This document shows positions 7,579 through 18,078 of a stretch of 64,000 nt of DNA, piece by piece. The translations under genes and the position numbers were made by a program. Below the pieces are notes generated by a model. It made no database searches, was not told where the DNA came from, and saw only the letters and a list, made by a program, of their open reading frames with translations. Positions within the stretch are counted from its first letter, which is position 1. Each line of letters begins with the position of its first letter. This stretch comes from Microbacterium oleivorans (lineage in GTDB: Bacteria > Actinomycetota > Actinomycetes > Actinomycetales > Microbacteriaceae). The stretch is from positions 620,001 through 684,000 of the forward strand of contig NZ_JAMBOV010000001.1 of the NCBI RefSeq assembly GCF_023715745.1. Direction: 5' to 3'.

Positions 7579-9789
7579 ATGCAGGTTTGGCCCGGTTCCG
7601 CTTACCCCCTGGGAGCGACCTTCGACGGCAATGGGACGAACTTCGCCCTGTTCAGCGAGTGCGCTGAGAAGGTCGAGCTCTGCCTGTTCGACGAGAGCGG
7701 CGAGGAGACCCGCGTCGAGCTCATCGACGTGGATGCCTTCGTCTGGCACGCCTACCTGCCGTCCGTGCAGCCGGGGCAGCGCTACGGCTATCGCGTCCAC
7801 GGCCCGTACGACCCCGAGAACGGTCAGCGGTTCAACCCGAACAAGCTGCTGCTCGACCCGTACGCGAAGGCCGTCGACGGCCAGATCGAATGGGACCAGT
7901 CGGTCTTCAGCTACACGTTCGGCGACCCCGACTCGACGAACGACGACGACTCCGCCGCCGCCATGATGAAGGGCGTCGTCGTGAACCCCTACTTCGACTG
8001 GCAGGGCGACCGCCAGCCGAAGACGCCGTACGCCGAGAGCGTCATCTACGAAGCCCACGTCAAGGGGCTCACGATGACGCACCCCGACATCCCCGAAGAC
8101 ATCCGCGGCACGTACAGCGCGATCGCGCACCCGGTCGTCATCGAGCACCTCAAGAAGATCGGCGTCACGGCTCTCGAGCTCATGCCGGTGCACCAGTTCG
8201 TGAACGACTCGACGCTGCAGGAGAAGGACCTCTCCAACTACTGGGGCTACAACACGATCGCCTTCTTCGCACCGCAGAACACGTACTCGGCTGCCGGCGG
8301 CGTCGGCCAGCAGGTGCAGGAGTTCAAGGCGATGGTGCGCGCGCTGCACGCCGCGGGCATCGAGGTCATCCTCGACGTCGTCTACAACCACACCGCCGAG
8401 GGCAACCACATGGGCCCCACCCTCTCGATGCGCGGCATCGACAACCTCGCCTACTACCGGCTCGAGGACGACGACAAGCGGTACTACACGGATTACACCG
8501 GCACGGGCAACAGCCTCAACGTCGGCAACCCGCACACGCTGCAGCTCATCATGGATTCGCTTCGCTACTGGGTGCTCGAGATGCACGTCGACGGGTTCCG
8601 CTTCGACCTCGCCTCGACCCTCGCCCGCGAGTTCTACGACGTCGATCGCCTGTCGGCGTTCTTCGAGCTCGTGCAGCAGGATCCGGTGGTCAGCCAGGTC
8701 AAGCTGATCGCCGAGCCGTGGGACATCGGCCCCGGCGGCTACCAGGTCGGCAACTTCCCGCCGCAGTGGACGGAGTGGAACGGAAAGTACCGCGACACCG
8801 TCCGCGACTTCTGGCGCGGTGAGCCGTCGACTCTCGGCGAGTTCGCGCTGCGCCTCACGGGCTCGGCGGACCTGTACGAGCAGGACGGCCGGTGGCCGGT
8901 GGCATCCATCAACTTCGTCACCGCGCACGACGGGTTCACCCTGCGCGACCTCGTCTCGTACAACGAGAAGCACAACGAGGCCAACGGCGAGGACAACAAC
9001 GACGGCGAATCGCACAACCGCTCGTACAACCACGGCGTCGAAGGCCCGACCGACGACCCCGACATCCTGCGCGTGCGGGCGCGTCAGCAGCGGAACTTCC
9101 TCGCGACGATGCTTCTGAGCCAGGGCGTGCCGATGATCTCGCACGGCGATGAGCTCGGCCGCACGCAGAACGGCAACAACAACGGGTACGCGCAGGACAA
9201 CGAGCTGACCTGGATCGACTGGACCTCGATCGACCAGCCGCTCATCGAGTTCACCTCGGTGCTCGCACGCCTGCGCCGGGATCACCCGACGTTCCGTCGT
9301 CGCCGCTTCTTCGACGGCCGTCCGGTGCGCCGCGAGGAGGGGGCACCGCTCCCCGACATCGCGTGGATCCGCCCCGACGGCTCCGAGATGCAGCCCGAGG
9401 ACTGGGACAGCGGCTTCGGCCGTGCGGTCGGCGTGTTCCTCAACGGCGACGGCATCCGCGAGCGGGACCGCCGCGGTGAGGAGATCCACGACCGGCACTT
9501 CTTCGTGTTCTTCAACGCGGGCGATGAGGCGATCGATTTCACGGTGCCGACGGCGTCGGCGAGCCCGCGGTGGGAGATCATCGTCGACACCGCCGGCGGT
9601 GCGGCGGACGCGCCGATCGTCGATCCGGGCGGGACCGTCTCGGTCGGGGGGCGCGCGCTTGTGGTGCTGCGCGACCACGAGGAGGAGACGGTCGAACCCG
9701 ATCCCTCTGTCGCCGCCTCGCTCGCCGCCCTGACCGGCGCCGTCGATGTGATCCCGGCCGAGGCGCCGCAGATCGAGCTGCCCCACTGA
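7579..9789 (+). CDS. glgX: glycogen debranching enzyme GlgX
   Basis: GH13 isoamylase-type enzyme (736 aa) that hydrolyses alpha-1,6 branches of glycogen to release linear maltodextrins. The N-terminal carbohydrate-binding domain begins [19 protein letters not shown]. The barrel shows the four GH13 regions: [18 protein letters not shown] (nucleophile Asp), [11 protein letters not shown] (acid/base Glu) and [11 protein letters not shown], followed by [12 protein letters not shown]. It is the first gene of glgX-treY-treZ; its stop overlaps the treY start by one base (TGATG). In this operon it fills the role called TreX, supplying chains to TreY. The substrate preference (limit dextrin or native glycogen) is inferred from the family. 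Confidence 0.96.
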   Translation: MQVWPGSAYPLGATFDGNGTNFALFSECAEKVELCLFDESGEETRVELIDVDAFVWHAYLPSVQPGQRYGYRVHGPYDPENGQRFNPNKLLLDPYAKAVDGQIEWDQSVFSYTFGDPDSTNDDDSAAAMMKGVVVNPYFDWQGDRQPKTPYAESVIYEAHVKGLTMTHPDIPEDIRGTYSAIAHPVVIEHLKKIGVTALELMPVHQFVNDSTLQEKDLSNYWGYNTIAFFAPQNTYSAAGGVGQQVQEFKAMVRALHAAGIEVILDVVYNHTAEGNHMGPTLSMRGIDNLAYYRLEDDDKRYYTDYTGTGNSLNVGNPHTLQLIMDSLRYWVLEMHVDGFRFDLASTLAREFYDVDRLSAFFELVQQDPVVSQVKLIAEPWDIGPGGYQVGNFPPQWTEWNGKYRDTVRDFWRGEPSTLGEFALRLTGSADLYEQDGRWPVASINFVTAHDGFTLRDLVSYNEKHNEANGEDNNDGESHNRSYNHGVEGPTDDPDILRVRARQQRNFLATMLLSQGVPMISHGDELGRTQNGNNNGYAQDNELTWIDWTSIDQPLIEFTSVLARLRRDHPTFRRRRFFDGRPVRREEGAPLPDIAWIRPDGSEMQPEDWDSGFGRAVGVFLNGDGIRERDRRGEEIHDRHFFVFFNAGDEAIDFTVPTASASPRWEIIVDTAGGAADAPIVDPGGTVSVGGRALVVLRDHEEETVEPDPSVAASLAALTGAVDVIPAEAPQIELPH

Positions 9790-12137
9790 TGCCCGGGCGC
9801 GAGAACGCACCCCGGTCCACGTACCGGCTGCAGATCCGCAAGGCATTCGACCTGGATGCCGCGGCCGAGATCACCGACTACCTGCGCGACCTCGGCGTCG
9901 ACTGGGCGTACCTGTCGCCGCTCCTGCAGGCGACGAGCGGCTCGGACCACGGGTACGACGTGACCGACCCGACCGTCGTGGACCCGGAGCGGGGCGGACC
10001 GGACGGTCTGCAGCGGTTCGCGGAGGCGGCCCGCGCGGCGGGCCTCGGCATCCTCATCGACATCGTGCCCAACCACCAAGGCGTCTCCGATCCCCGCGAG
10101 AACCCGTGGTGGTGGGACGTGCTCCGCCGTGGTCAGGAGTCGCCGCACGCTGCCGCGTTCGACGTCAACTGGGCGCTCGGCGGACGAGTGCGGCTGCCCA
10201 TCCTGGGGCGCGAACTCGATCAGGCGATCGACGACGGCGAGATCGAGATCGACGCCGCGGCGGGGGTCGTGCGCTACTTCGACCACGAGTTCCCGCTCGC
10301 GGAGGGGACCGGCGCCGGCGACGTGCGCGACGTCCTCGAACAGCAGCACTACGAGCTGCTGTTCTGGCGGCGCGGCGACGCGGAGCTGAACTACCGGCGC
10401 TTCTTCGCCGTCACGACGCTCGCCGGGGTGCGCGTCGAGGACCCGGCGGTCTTCGACGCCTCTCACGTCGAGATCGTGCGGTGGATCACCGACGGCCTCG
10501 CCGACGGCCTGCGCGTCGACCACCCGGACGGCCTGTCCGACCCGGGCGGGTACCTCGACCTGCTCGCGGACGCCACAGGCGGCGCCTACGTGCTCGTGGA
10601 GAAGATCCTCGAGCACGGTGAGGAGCTGCCCGCCTGGTGGGCGACGGAGGGCACGACGGGGTATGACGCGATGGCGGTCCTCGACCGCGTGCTGATCGAC
10701 CCCGCCGGGGAGGAGGGGCTGACCGCCCTCGACACCCGGCTGCGGGACGGGAAGGCCGTCGACTACGCGGACATGATGCACGAGGCGAAGCTCGCCTGGG
10801 CGACCGACGGGCTGCACGCCGAGGTGCTGCGACTCGCGGCGCTCGTCCCCACGGAGGAGCGCGGCGGCGCGAACGACGAGCAGTGGCTCGACGCACTCGC
10901 CGAGCTGCTGGCGGCGTTCCCGGTGTACCGCGCCTACCTTCCGGCTGGGGCCGAGGAGGTCGACGCCGCGGTCGCGCTCGCGTCGTCGCGACGACCCGAG
11001 CTGGCGGAGGCGTTCGAGGCGATCTCCGCCCGGCTCGTCGCGGCGCCGGAGGCGGAGTTCACGCGCCGGTTCATGCAGACGACCGGTCCGGTGATGGCGA
11101 AGGGCGTCGAGGACACGACCTTCTACCGCTTCACCCGGCTGGGCACGCTCACCGAGGTGGGCGGCGACCCGACCGAGTGGGCGGTCGACGCCGGCGGGTT
11201 CCATGCGGCATCCGCTCACCGTCAGGCGGCGTGGCCGGCGGCGATGACCTCGCTCTCGACGCACGACACAAAGCGCAGCGAGGACGTGCGTGCGCGGTTG
11301 TCGGTGCTGGCCGAGATGCCGGAGCGGTGGACCCAGGTGCTGGGCGCGCTGCGCGAGATCTCGTCGACCGGCGACGGTCCGTTCGACAACCTGCTGTGGC
11401 AGGCGATCGTCGGTGCCTGGCCCGCCTCGCGGGAGCGACTGCACGCCTACGCCGAGAAGGCGTCGCGTGAAGCCGGGGTCAGCACGACCTGGTCGGAGCC
11501 CGACGAGGCGTTCGAGGAGAAGATGCACGACCTCGTCGACGCCGCCTTCGGCGACGCCCGGCCGATCGTGGACGGGTTCGTCGACGAGATCGCGCAGTTC
11601 GGCCGGTCGAACTCGCTGTCGCTCAAGCTGCTGCAGCTGGCAGGCCCGGGCGTTCCGGACGTCTACCAGGGCACCGAGCTGTGGGACCACTCGCTCGTCG
11701 ACCCCGACAACCGTCGGGAGGTGGACTTCGCCGAGCGGCGCCGGCTGCTGGCGCGGCTCGATGAGGGATGGATGCCGCCGATCGACGGCTCCGGTGCGGC
11801 GAAGCTCCTGGTCGTCTCCCGTGCGCTGCGGCTGAAGCGCGATCATCCCGAGCTGTTCACCCGCTACACGCCGATGGCGGCGGCGGGGGAGGCGGCCGAG
11901 CACGCTGTCGCGTTCGACCGCGGCGGCGTCGTCGCCGTGGCGACCCGCCTACCCGCGGGACTGGCTCGCCGGGGTGGCTGGGGTGACACCGAACTGCTGA
12001 CCCGTGCTGAAGGGCTGGTCGACGTGCTCACCGGCCGGCGCATCGAGGGCGGGCGTGTGCGCCTCGCGGATCTGCTGGACACCTACCCCGTCGCGCTGCT
12101 GGCGCCGGCGGACGACATCGAGGGGAATGCATCGTGA
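9789..12137 (+). CDS. treY: malto-oligosyltrehalose synthase
   Basis: Isomerises the reducing-end alpha-1,4 bond of a maltodextrin to the alpha,alpha-1,1 bond of trehalose, giving maltooligosyl-trehalose. It is 782 aa and GH13-like. Motifs: STYRLQI and [17 protein letters not shown] near the N-terminus, DIVPNHQG (conserved region 1) and [10 protein letters not shown] (region 2). [12 protein letters not shown] and [12 protein letters not shown] are typical of TreY. The ATG overlaps the glgX stop by one base, and its own stop overlaps the treZ GTG as GTGA, so translation is coupled. Confidence 0.96.
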   Translation: MPGRENAPRSTYRLQIRKAFDLDAAAEITDYLRDLGVDWAYLSPLLQATSGSDHGYDVTDPTVVDPERGGPDGLQRFAEAARAAGLGILIDIVPNHQGVSDPRENPWWWDVLRRGQESPHAAAFDVNWALGGRVRLPILGRELDQAIDDGEIEIDAAAGVVRYFDHEFPLAEGTGAGDVRDVLEQQHYELLFWRRGDAELNYRRFFAVTTLAGVRVEDPAVFDASHVEIVRWITDGLADGLRVDHPDGLSDPGGYLDLLADATGGAYVLVEKILEHGEELPAWWATEGTTGYDAMAVLDRVLIDPAGEEGLTALDTRLRDGKAVDYADMMHEAKLAWATDGLHAEVLRLAALVPTEERGGANDEQWLDALAELLAAFPVYRAYLPAGAEEVDAAVALASSRRPELAEAFEAISARLVAAPEAEFTRRFMQTTGPVMAKGVEDTTFYRFTRLGTLTEVGGDPTEWAVDAGGFHAASAHRQAAWPAAMTSLSTHDTKRSEDVRARLSVLAEMPERWTQVLGALREISSTGDGPFDNLLWQAIVGAWPASRERLHAYAEKASREAGVSTTWSEPDEAFEEKMHDLVDAAFGDARPIVDGFVDEIAQFGRSNSLSLKLLQLAGPGVPDVYQGTELWDHSLVDPDNRREVDFAERRRLLARLDEGWMPPIDGSGAAKLLVVSRALRLKRDHPELFTRYTPMAAAGEAAEHAVAFDRGGVVAVATRLPAGLARRGGWGDTELLTRAEGLVDVLTGRRIEGGRVRLADLLDTYPVALLAPADDIEGNAS

Positions 12138-13852
12138 TCGAGGTCTGGGCTCCGCGCGTCGAGCGGGTGCGGCTGCGCCGTCCCGGAGCGCAAGACGTCG
12201 CGCTGACGGCGGCGGGCGACGGATGGTGGCGGGCCGACGTCGCGCTCGCGGACGGCGACGAGTACGGCTTCGTCCTCGGTGACGGCGACGACCTGCGGCC
12301 GGATCCGCGGTCGCGTCGGCAGCCTCGCGGGGTGCACGAGGCGTCGGCGTGGTTCGACGCGGGATCCTTCTCGTGGACGGATCAGGCGTGGACCGGGAGG
12401 CAGCTCGCCGGCGGGCTGATCTACGAGCTCCACCTCGGGACCTTCACCCCCGAGGGGACGTTGGATGCCGCGATCGATCGCTTCGACCACCTGATCGACA
12501 TCGGCGTCACGCACATCGAGCTGCTCCCGGTGAACGCCTTCAACGGCACGCACAACTGGGGCTATGACGGCGTGCTCTGGTACGCCGTGCAGGAGACCTA
12601 CGGGGGCCCCGCCGCGTATCAGCGCTTCGTGGATGCCGCACATGCCGCGGGCCTCGCGGTGATCCAGGACGTCGTCTACAACCACCTGGGCCCGAGCGGC
12701 AACTACCTGCCCGAGTACGGCCCGTACCTGCGTGACGGGTCGCGGAACACGTGGGGCGACAGCCTCAACCTCGACGAGGCGGCGGTGCGCTCCTTCATCG
12801 TCGACAACGCACTGATGTGGATGCGGGACTTCCACGTCGACGGTCTGCGGCTGGATGCCGTGCACGCCCTGCACGAGTCGGGCGCGCAGCCGACGCACAT
12901 CCTGCAGGAGATCGCCGAGCGGACGGACGCGCTGAGCGCGCACGTCGGGCGGCCGTTGACGCTCATCGCCGAGAGCGACATGAACGATCCGGTGATGTTC
13001 CTGCCGCGAGAGGCGGACGGGTACGGCCTCACCGCGCAGTGGTCGGACGACTGGCATCACGCGGTGCACGTCGCGCTGACGGGCGAGGCGGTCGGATACT
13101 ACGAGGACTTCGCCGACCCGCAGGCTCTGCCGAAGGTGTGGACGAAGGGCTTCTTCCACGATGGGACGTACTCGTCGTTCCGCGAGCGCGACCACGGCAA
13201 GCCGGTGCCCGAGCAGTCGGCATCCTGGCGGCTCGTCACCTACGCCCAGGATCACGATCAGATCGGCAACCGCGCGGCCGGAGATCGCCTGACGGCGACG
13301 CTGTCGACGGATCGTCTGGCGGTGGCGGCGGTGCTGACGCTGACGGCGCCGGGGACGCCGATGCTCTTCATGGGGGAGGAGTGGGGCGCGTCCACGCCGT
13401 GGCAGTTCTTCACGTCGCACCCTGAACCCGAACTCGCCGAGGCGACCGCGAAGGGACGCATCGAGGAGTTCGTGAAGATGGGCTGGGACGAATCCGTCGT
13501 GCCGCATCCGAACGACCCCGCGACCTTCGAGCGGTCGAAGCTGGACTGGTCGGAGGCCGAGGTCGGTGACCACGCGCGCCTGCTGGATCTGTACCGGCGG
13601 TTGGCCGATCTGCGGCGCTCACGACCGGAGCTGACGCACCCGGGTCCGGGTGGGCGGGACGCCGAGGTGCTCCCGACCGCGTCGGGTCACCGCTACGTGC
13701 TGCGGCGAGGCGGGGCCCGCGTCGTCGTGAACCTGTCGTCGGAGCCGTGGGATGTCCCCGGAGGCGAGGTCTGGATCGCCTCCGCGGAGCCGGGGCACGA
13801 GGGCGACCGGCTGGTCGTCGCGCCGGATTCGGCCGTCGTCATCGGGGAGTGA
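12134..13852 (+). CDS. treZ: malto-oligosyltrehalose trehalohydrolase
   Basis: Hydrolyses the alpha-1,4 bond next to the trehalose unit, releasing free trehalose. It is 572 aa, with an N-terminal beta-sandwich ([17 protein letters not shown]) and a GH13 barrel: [36 protein letters not shown] with the nucleophile Asp, LIAESDMND with the acid/base Glu, and [21 protein letters not shown] follows near the C-terminal side. The GTG start overlaps treY. With GlgX and TreY it completes a glycogen-to-trehalose route, usually linked to osmotic or desiccation stress and stationary-phase carbon turnover. Confidence 0.96.
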   Translation: MIEVWAPRVERVRLRRPGAQDVALTAAGDGWWRADVALADGDEYGFVLGDGDDLRPDPRSRRQPRGVHEASAWFDAGSFSWTDQAWTGRQLAGGLIYELHLGTFTPEGTLDAAIDRFDHLIDIGVTHIELLPVNAFNGTHNWGYDGVLWYAVQETYGGPAAYQRFVDAAHAAGLAVIQDVVYNHLGPSGNYLPEYGPYLRDGSRNTWGDSLNLDEAAVRSFIVDNALMWMRDFHVDGLRLDAVHALHESGAQPTHILQEIAERTDALSAHVGRPLTLIAESDMNDPVMFLPREADGYGLTAQWSDDWHHAVHVALTGEAVGYYEDFADPQALPKVWTKGFFHDGTYSSFRERDHGKPVPEQSASWRLVTYAQDHDQIGNRAAGDRLTATLSTDRLAVAAVLTLTAPGTPMLFMGEEWGASTPWQFFTSHPEPELAEATAKGRIEEFVKMGWDESVVPHPNDPATFERSKLDWSEAEVGDHARLLDLYRRLADLRRSRPELTHPGPGGRDAEVLPTASGHRYVLRRGGARVVVNLSSEPWDVPGGEVWIASAEPGHEGDRLVVAPDSAVVIGE

Positions 13853-13882
13853 TGCTGCGGCGCCTGCGCCCCGGCATCCGAC

Positions 13883-13922
13883 TGTCAAGAGCTCGCTGCG
13901 CCGCGTCGTCGCGACGTACCGT
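13883..13922 (+). promoter_or_regulatory. promoter: TGTCAAG, 27-base spacer, TACCGT
   Basis: TGTCAAG at 13883-13889 and TACCGT at 13917-13922 are exactly 27 bases apart. The box is 6 bases before the ATG of the TspO-like gene, implying a leaderless mRNA. No -35 consensus is seen at the usual 17-base spacing. Confidence 0.6.
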
Positions 13923-13928
13923 GACGCC

Positions 13929-14750
13929 ATGACGAGCTCCACCGCAACCCGCTCCTCCGACCTCACGCGCCAGGTCGTCGTCATCTCGGCGGTGACCTTC
14001 ATGATCATCGCCGCGCTGTTCGGCTCGGGCGTCTTCGGCGGCACCCCGGTGCAGGATCTGCAGGGCGGTGCGCTCTCCGCGACCTCGACCGTGCTCGCGC
14101 CGGCGAGCTCGGCGTTCTCGATCTGGAGCGTCATCTACACCTTCATGATCGCGTACACGGTGTGGCAGGCGCTGCCCTCGCAGCGCGGCAGCGAGCGCCA
14201 GCGTCGCGTCGGCTACCCGATCGCGCTGACCGCCGTCCTCAACGGTCTGTGGCTGCTCGCGGCGCAGTACACCACGCTCCTGCTCACCGTCGTCACGATC
14301 GCCGCGCTTCTCGCCGCGCTCGGCTGGACCATGCGTCTGCTCGTCCTGAGCCCGCCGCGGACGGTGGCCGAGACGTTCTTCACCGACGTCACCGTCGGGC
14401 TCCACCTCGGGTGGGTCACGGTCGCGACGGTCGCCAACATGACGGCCTGGCTGGCGGCAGAGGTCGCCCCCGAGTCGTGGGGTCAGGCCGCGAATGCGTG
14501 GGGGGTCGCCGTCCTGATCGTCGTCGCCCTCGTCGCCGCGGCCAGCGCGATCGGCACCGGCGGCCGCCTCGCACCGGCTCTCGCCTCGGCGTGGGGGCTG
14601 CTCTGGATCGGCGTCGCCCGCACCGCGAGCGAGCCGCAGTCCACCCCGATCGCCATCGCGGCCTTCGTCGCGGCCGCCGTCGTCGTGCTCGTCCCGATCG
14701 CACTCTGGATCCGCGGACGACGCGGCGAACTCGCCCTCGCCCGCGCCTGA
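13929..14750 (+). CDS. TspO/MBR-related integral membrane protein
   Basis: A 273-aa polytopic protein with about eight hydrophobic segments. The stretch APASSAFSIWSVIYTFMIAYTVWQAL resembles the Trp-rich sensory (TspO/MBR) family, but this protein is longer than the classic five-helix TspO of about 150 aa, so it belongs to an extended subgroup. Classical TspO proteins bind tetrapyrroles and modulate stress responses; the function of the long forms is not established. It is a single gene with its own leaderless-type promoter. A long inverted repeat follows its stop. Confidence 0.75.
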   Translation: MTSSTATRSSDLTRQVVVISAVTFMIIAALFGSGVFGGTPVQDLQGGALSATSTVLAPASSAFSIWSVIYTFMIAYTVWQALPSQRGSERQRRVGYPIALTAVLNGLWLLAAQYTTLLLTVVTIAALLAALGWTMRLLVLSPPRTVAETFFTDVTVGLHLGWVTVATVANMTAWLAAEVAPESWGQAANAWGVAVLIVVALVAAASAIGTGGRLAPALASAWGLLWIGVARTASEPQSTPIAIAAFVAAAVVVLVPIALWIRGRRGELALARA

Positions 14751-14827
14751 CGTCCGCACGACCGGCGGGGCCGGTGTCGTCTCACGCGGCTCGCGGGTGC
14801 GCACCGGCACCAGCCGTCGTGCGGACG
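14751..14827. terminator. nested inverted repeat between convergent genes
   Basis: A perfect 12-bp inverted repeat (CGTCCGCACGAC at 14751-14762 and its complement at 14816-14827) encloses a second 7-bp repeat (GCCGGTG 14770-14776 with CACCGGC 14802-14808). It starts directly after the TspO-like stop and ends 13 bases before the stop of the facing amidotransferase gene. It is best read as a two-way terminator; there is no T-tract. Confidence 0.55.
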
Positions 14828-14840
14828 TCGCGCGACCCGG

Positions 14841-15566
14841 TCAGAACGACGCGGCGAAGCGGCGGAGCAGGCGCTGCGGCTCGTCGAGGTCTGCGGCGAG
14901 AACGCGTGCGGCGACGGCGTCGAAGTCGTTCGCGTCGAAGTAGCCGTGGTTGCGGTAGATCGTCATGCGCTCGGTGAAGGCGACGCCGGTCGGCTCCGGG
15001 TGGAACTGCGTCGCGTAGAGCCGATGACCGAGCCGGTATGCCTGCACGGGGCAGTCGTGGTTCGTCGCCAGCAGCACGGCTCCCTCGGGCAACCGCGAGA
15101 TGCCCTCCTTGTGCGCCGTCAGCGCGCTGAACTCCGCGGCCAGGTCGCCGAACAGCGGATCGCGTCGCCCCTCCTCGGTGAGGCGGATGCCGGTGGGCCC
15201 CGTCCTCTCCGGGTAGTCCCGCGTCACCTCGCCGCCCAGCGCGCGCGACGCGACGCCGATCCCGAAACAGGTGAAGAGCGCGGTCGTCCGGCCGGACGCA
15301 GCCGCCCGAGCGACGGCGCCGAGTCCCGTCTCGATCCGCCGCTGCTCGACGGGTTTGGTGTCGTCGGCGTCCGTCGTGTTGAACGGGCTCCCGCCGACGA
15401 CGAAGCCGCGCCAGCGATCGAAGGCGTCGTCGGGAAGAGCGTCCTCGACCAGGTTCCAGCGCTCGAGGCCCGCGTCGTCGACGCCCATCGCGTGCTGGAA
15501 CGACGCGTACTCGCCGTCCGCGGCATCCACCTGCGGGCGCACGCAGAGGTAGACGAGCGGAGCCAT
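14841..15566 (-). CDS. class I glutamine amidotransferase
   Basis: A 241-aa stand-alone glutaminase domain of the GMP-synthase type. The catalytic triad is visible: Cys100 in ALFTCFGIG, and His189 and Glu191 in ATQFHPEP. Proteins of this shape take ammonia from glutamine for an unidentified acceptor, or cleave gamma-glutamyl compounds. No partner synthase lies nearby. The start ATG is preceded by TAGACT (complement of 15573-15578) with 6 bases between, the leaderless pattern. It shares the inverted repeat at its 3' end with the facing TspO-like gene. Confidence 0.85.
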   Translation of the reverse strand: MAPLVYLCVRPQVDAADGEYASFQHAMGVDDAGLERWNLVEDALPDDAFDRWRGFVVGGSPFNTTDADDTKPVEQRRIETGLGAVARAAASGRTTALFTCFGIGVASRALGGEVTRDYPERTGPTGIRLTEEGRRDPLFGDLAAEFSALTAHKEGISRLPEGAVLLATNHDCPVQAYRLGHRLYATQFHPEPTGVAFTERMTIYRNHGYFDANDFDAVAARVLAADLDEPQRLLRRFAASF

Positions 15567-15608
15567 CCCCCCAGTCTAAATGCCCGGTCGGAGGCGGAAC
15601 GTCGTGTG

Positions 15609-16298
15609 TCAGCGCGAGGAGTTCGCGGTGCGGCCCCGGACGATGCCCACGAACACGTCGACGAGCTCGGTCGTCGCGTCGGCGGGCCAGGCGAGGGCGA
15701 CAGCGGATGCCGGGGCTCCGGCGAGCGGCCGGAACGTCACGTCCTTGCGGTGATGCAGGCGCGCGAGCGACATGGGCACGACCACGATCCCGACGCCGGT
15801 GGCGACGGTCTCGATCGCCTGACCCGTCGTCTCGGGCGGCGCGAAACGCGGCGCCTCGGTGCCCGGCACGTCGAAGGCCAGCACATCGTCGAGCGGGACG
15901 ATCCGCACCTCGCCGGCGAGGTCTTCGGAGGTGAGCTCGTCCGCCGCGGTCAGGTGGGAGTCGACCGCGCACACGACGACGGTCGTCTCCTCGTAGAGCG
16001 GGATCACATGCAGCCCGTCCCGATCGATCGGCAGGCGCACGATCGCGGCGTCGACCTCGCCGCGCACGAACGCGGCGCGCTGCTCCGCCCCGAGCAGGGG
16101 GACGAGCTCGAGCGGCGTGCGCGGCATCCGCGTCTTCCACACGTCGATCCACTTGCCGGGTGTCGCGCCGGCGACGGCTCCCAGCCGGAACGGGCCCGCC
16201 GGGGGCGGCGGCGGTGCAGGAGCGGGCTGGGGCTTCGGGCGCTGCCGCGACGGTGCGGGACGGGCGCCCCTGCGCTGGGGTCCTCCGCGTGTCGCCAT
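15609..16298 (-). CDS. LysR-type effector-binding domain without a DNA-binding domain
   Basis: A 229-aa protein. After a basic, Pro/Ala-rich tail (about residues 1-35, including PAPAPPPPPAG) comes a LysR substrate-binding fold: FRLGAVAGATPGKW, RGEVDAAIVRLPID, VVVCAVDSHLTAADELTSED and ETVATGVGIVVVPMSLARL. There is no helix-turn-helix, and no upstream frame encodes one: the start has its own -10 box TACGCT 7 bases upstream (complement of 16306-16311). It may sense a small molecule or modulate a full-length LysR protein. The family is annotated in related genomes only by this domain; function unknown. Confidence 0.82.
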   Translation of the reverse strand: MATRGGPQRRGARPAPSRQRPKPQPAPAPPPPPAGPFRLGAVAGATPGKWIDVWKTRMPRTPLELVPLLGAEQRAAFVRGEVDAAIVRLPIDRDGLHVIPLYEETTVVVCAVDSHLTAADELTSEDLAGEVRIVPLDDVLAFDVPGTEAPRFAPPETTGQAIETVATGVGIVVVPMSLARLHHRKDVTFRPLAGAPASAVALAWPADATTELVDVFVGIVRGRTANSSR

Positions 16299-16323
16299 GC
16301 CTGTCAGCGTAGCCGCGCGGGCC

Positions 16324-16842
16324 TCAGCACGATCCCCACCGGCCGAGCCGCTCCGCCTTCGCCGTCCGCTCGGCGTCGGCGAACACCGTCGCGTACCGCG
16401 TGTTCGGGGGGATGCGCAGGGTCTCGGCGTGCCCCTCCGCGACGAGCGCCTCGTTCACGAAGACGCCGTCGGCAGTCCACAGGTAGCGCAGCTCCCGGTC
16501 GTACCGATCGACGGGTTCACGATCCGCGGTCATCCAGAGCCGGCTCCCGTCGGGAGCGAGCTCGCGCAGCCGGGTGGTCGCGGCATCCGCTCCGCACTCC
16601 GGCTCGGGCCGGGCCTCGGGGGTGTCGATGCCGATCAGGCGGACGCGGACCGAGGCTCCGCCGTCCCGCACGACGATCGTGTCGCCGTCGACGATCCGCT
16701 CGACGGTGTAGGAGACGGCACCCTCGGGAACGCCGGCAGGGTCCTCGGCGGGGAGGGCGGACGACGCGACCCAGAACCCCAGGATCAGCAGAACGACGAC
16801 CACCACCGCGGGGAGAAGGCGACGGGGACGGCGAACACTCAC
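16324..16842 (-). CDS. thermonuclease-family (SNase) protein, membrane-anchored or secreted
   Basis: A 172-aa staphylococcal-nuclease-like protein that hydrolyses phosphodiester bonds in DNA or RNA. An N-terminal hydrophobic segment (LLPAVVVVVLLILGFWVASSAL) acts as signal or anchor. The SNase core shows ERIVDGDTIVV, VRLIGIDTPEARP and DRYDRELRYLW, which carry the usual Arg, Glu and Arg catalytic residues. The GTG start is favoured because TAGCCT (complement of 16849-16854) lies exactly 6 bases before it. It probably degrades extracellular nucleic acid. Confidence 0.9.
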   Translation of the reverse strand: MSVRRPRRLLPAVVVVVLLILGFWVASSALPAEDPAGVPEGAVSYTVERIVDGDTIVVRDGGASVRVRLIGIDTPEARPEPECGADAATTRLRELAPDGSRLWMTADREPVDRYDRELRYLWTADGVFVNEALVAEGHAETLRIPPNTRYATVFADAERTAKAERLGRWGSC

Positions 16843-16871
16843 CCGCCGAGGCTAACCGCACCCGACGACAG

Positions 16872-16899
16872 ACGACCCGACCGGTGAGGGTCGGGTCGT
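16872..16899. terminator. 11-bp perfect hairpin
   Basis: ACGACCCGACC (16872-16882) pairs perfectly with 16889-16899 across a 6-base loop. It lies 9 bases after the stop of the minus-strand beta-helix gene and upstream of the nuclease promoter, so it separates the two transcription units. No T-tract is present, as is common in this window. Confidence 0.65.
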
Positions 16900-16908
16900 G
16901 CGATCATG

Positions 16909-17316
16909 TCAGGCTGCCAGACGCAGTCCGCGACGGTCGGTGGCCACTCGTTCGCCGTCGCCGATGCTCTCGTCGTCGCCGATCAGCGATTCGCTCGCCA
17001 CTCGAGCGCCGGCTCCGACGAAGCAGCGCACGCCGATCTTCGCGCCTGCGCCGATCGCGGCTCCCGGGCCGATGTGCGCGTGAGGGGCGATCTCGGCATT
17101 CGGGCCGATCATGGCGTCGGGTTCGATCCAGACGCCGCGTCCGATCCGCGCCCCCGCAGCGATCTGCGCTCCGGGTTCGACGTAGGCGCCCGTTTCGACG
17201 ACCGCGCTCGGGTGCACCTTGGCTCCGTTCGCGATCAAGCCACGGCCGTTGGCGTGCTTGCGGTAGCGCAGCGTCTCGCCTCGGTCGTTCTCGATGTCGA
17301 TGTAATTCTTGCCCAC
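16909..17316 (-). CDS. left-handed beta-helix (hexapeptide-repeat) protein
   Basis: A 135-aa protein made mostly of hexapeptide repeats of the [LIV]-G-x4 kind: GAKVHPSAVVETGAYVEPG, AQIAAGARIGRGVWIEPD, AMIGPNAEIAPHAHIGPG and AAIGAGAKIGVRCFVGAG. These coil as a left-handed beta-helix, as in acyltransferases and gamma carbonic anhydrases, but no catalytic flanking domain is present, so activity cannot be assigned. The GTG start was chosen for the strong ribosome site AAGGAGGA 6 bases upstream. The upstream region is shared with the divergent YitT gene. Confidence 0.85.
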   Translation of the reverse strand: MGKNYIDIENDRGETLRYRKHANGRGLIANGAKVHPSAVVETGAYVEPGAQIAAGARIGRGVWIEPDAMIGPNAEIAPHAHIGPGAAIGAGAKIGVRCFVGAGARVASESLIGDDESIGDGERVATDRRGLRLAA

Positions 17317-17412
17317 GGGTCCTCCTTGACGGATACAACGTCCCACAAGGCATTTCATTCCCCCGACAGCGCCGAAATCATGGGGTTGACCTCCGCTGGG
17401 TAACCTGATTCG

Positions 17413-18078
17413 GTGACCGTGCCCGCAGACCCGATCGACTCCGACGCCCCCGAGACAGGTCCGTCGCTCGTGTTCGAGCAGAAGGCCGCCCCGCATTCAT
17501 GGCTCGACGACGTCGTGGGGTTGGCGACGGGCACTTTCACCGTCTCGCTCGGCCTGTTCCTGCTGCACCTCAGCACCGCGGTCACCGGCGGAACCGCGGG
17601 CCTCTCGCTCTTGCTGAACTATGCGGTCTCGTGGCCCTTCTGGGCCTTGTTCGCGGTGGTCAACCTGCCCTTCGGCGTCCTCGCCGTCTGGAAGCGCGGC
17701 TGGGACTTCGCGCTCCGCACCCTGGTCTGCATCGGCGCCGTCTCGGGGTTCTCGGTGCTCATCGAGCACTTCTTCGTCGTCGAGCGCATCGACCCGATCT
17801 TCGGCACCGTCGCCGGGAACCTGCTCGCCGGCATCGGGCTGCTCATCGTCTTCCGCCACGGCGCCAGCCTCGGCGGCGTCAACGTCGTGGCGCTGATCAT
17901 CCAGGATGCGACCGGCATCCGCGTCGGGTGGACCATGATGGTCTTCGATGTCCTCGTCATCCTGCTCGCCCTCCTCGTCGTCCCGTGGCAGAACGTCCTG
18001 CTCAGCGCTGCGGGGGCCGTCGTGCTGAATCTCGTGCTCGCCCTCAACCACCGGCCCGGCCGGTACATCGGTCACTGA
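17413..18078 (+). CDS. YitT family membrane protein
   Basis: A 221-aa inner-membrane protein with about six helices, starting at residue 30 after an acidic cytoplasmic tail. The family signature appears as STAVTGGTAGLSLLLNY and FRHGASLGGVNVVALIIQ. The family has no firmly established function; a transport role is suspected. The GTG start is 6 bases after TAACCT (17401-17406), implying a leaderless mRNA. The stop overlaps the next ATG by one base. Confidence 0.85.
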   Translation: MTVPADPIDSDAPETGPSLVFEQKAAPHSWLDDVVGLATGTFTVSLGLFLLHLSTAVTGGTAGLSLLLNYAVSWPFWALFAVVNLPFGVLAVWKRGWDFALRTLVCIGAVSGFSVLIEHFFVVERIDPIFGTVAGNLLAGIGLLIVFRHGASLGGVNVVALIIQDATGIRVGWTMMVFDVLVILLALLVVPWQNVLLSAAGAVVLNLVLALNHRPGRYIGH

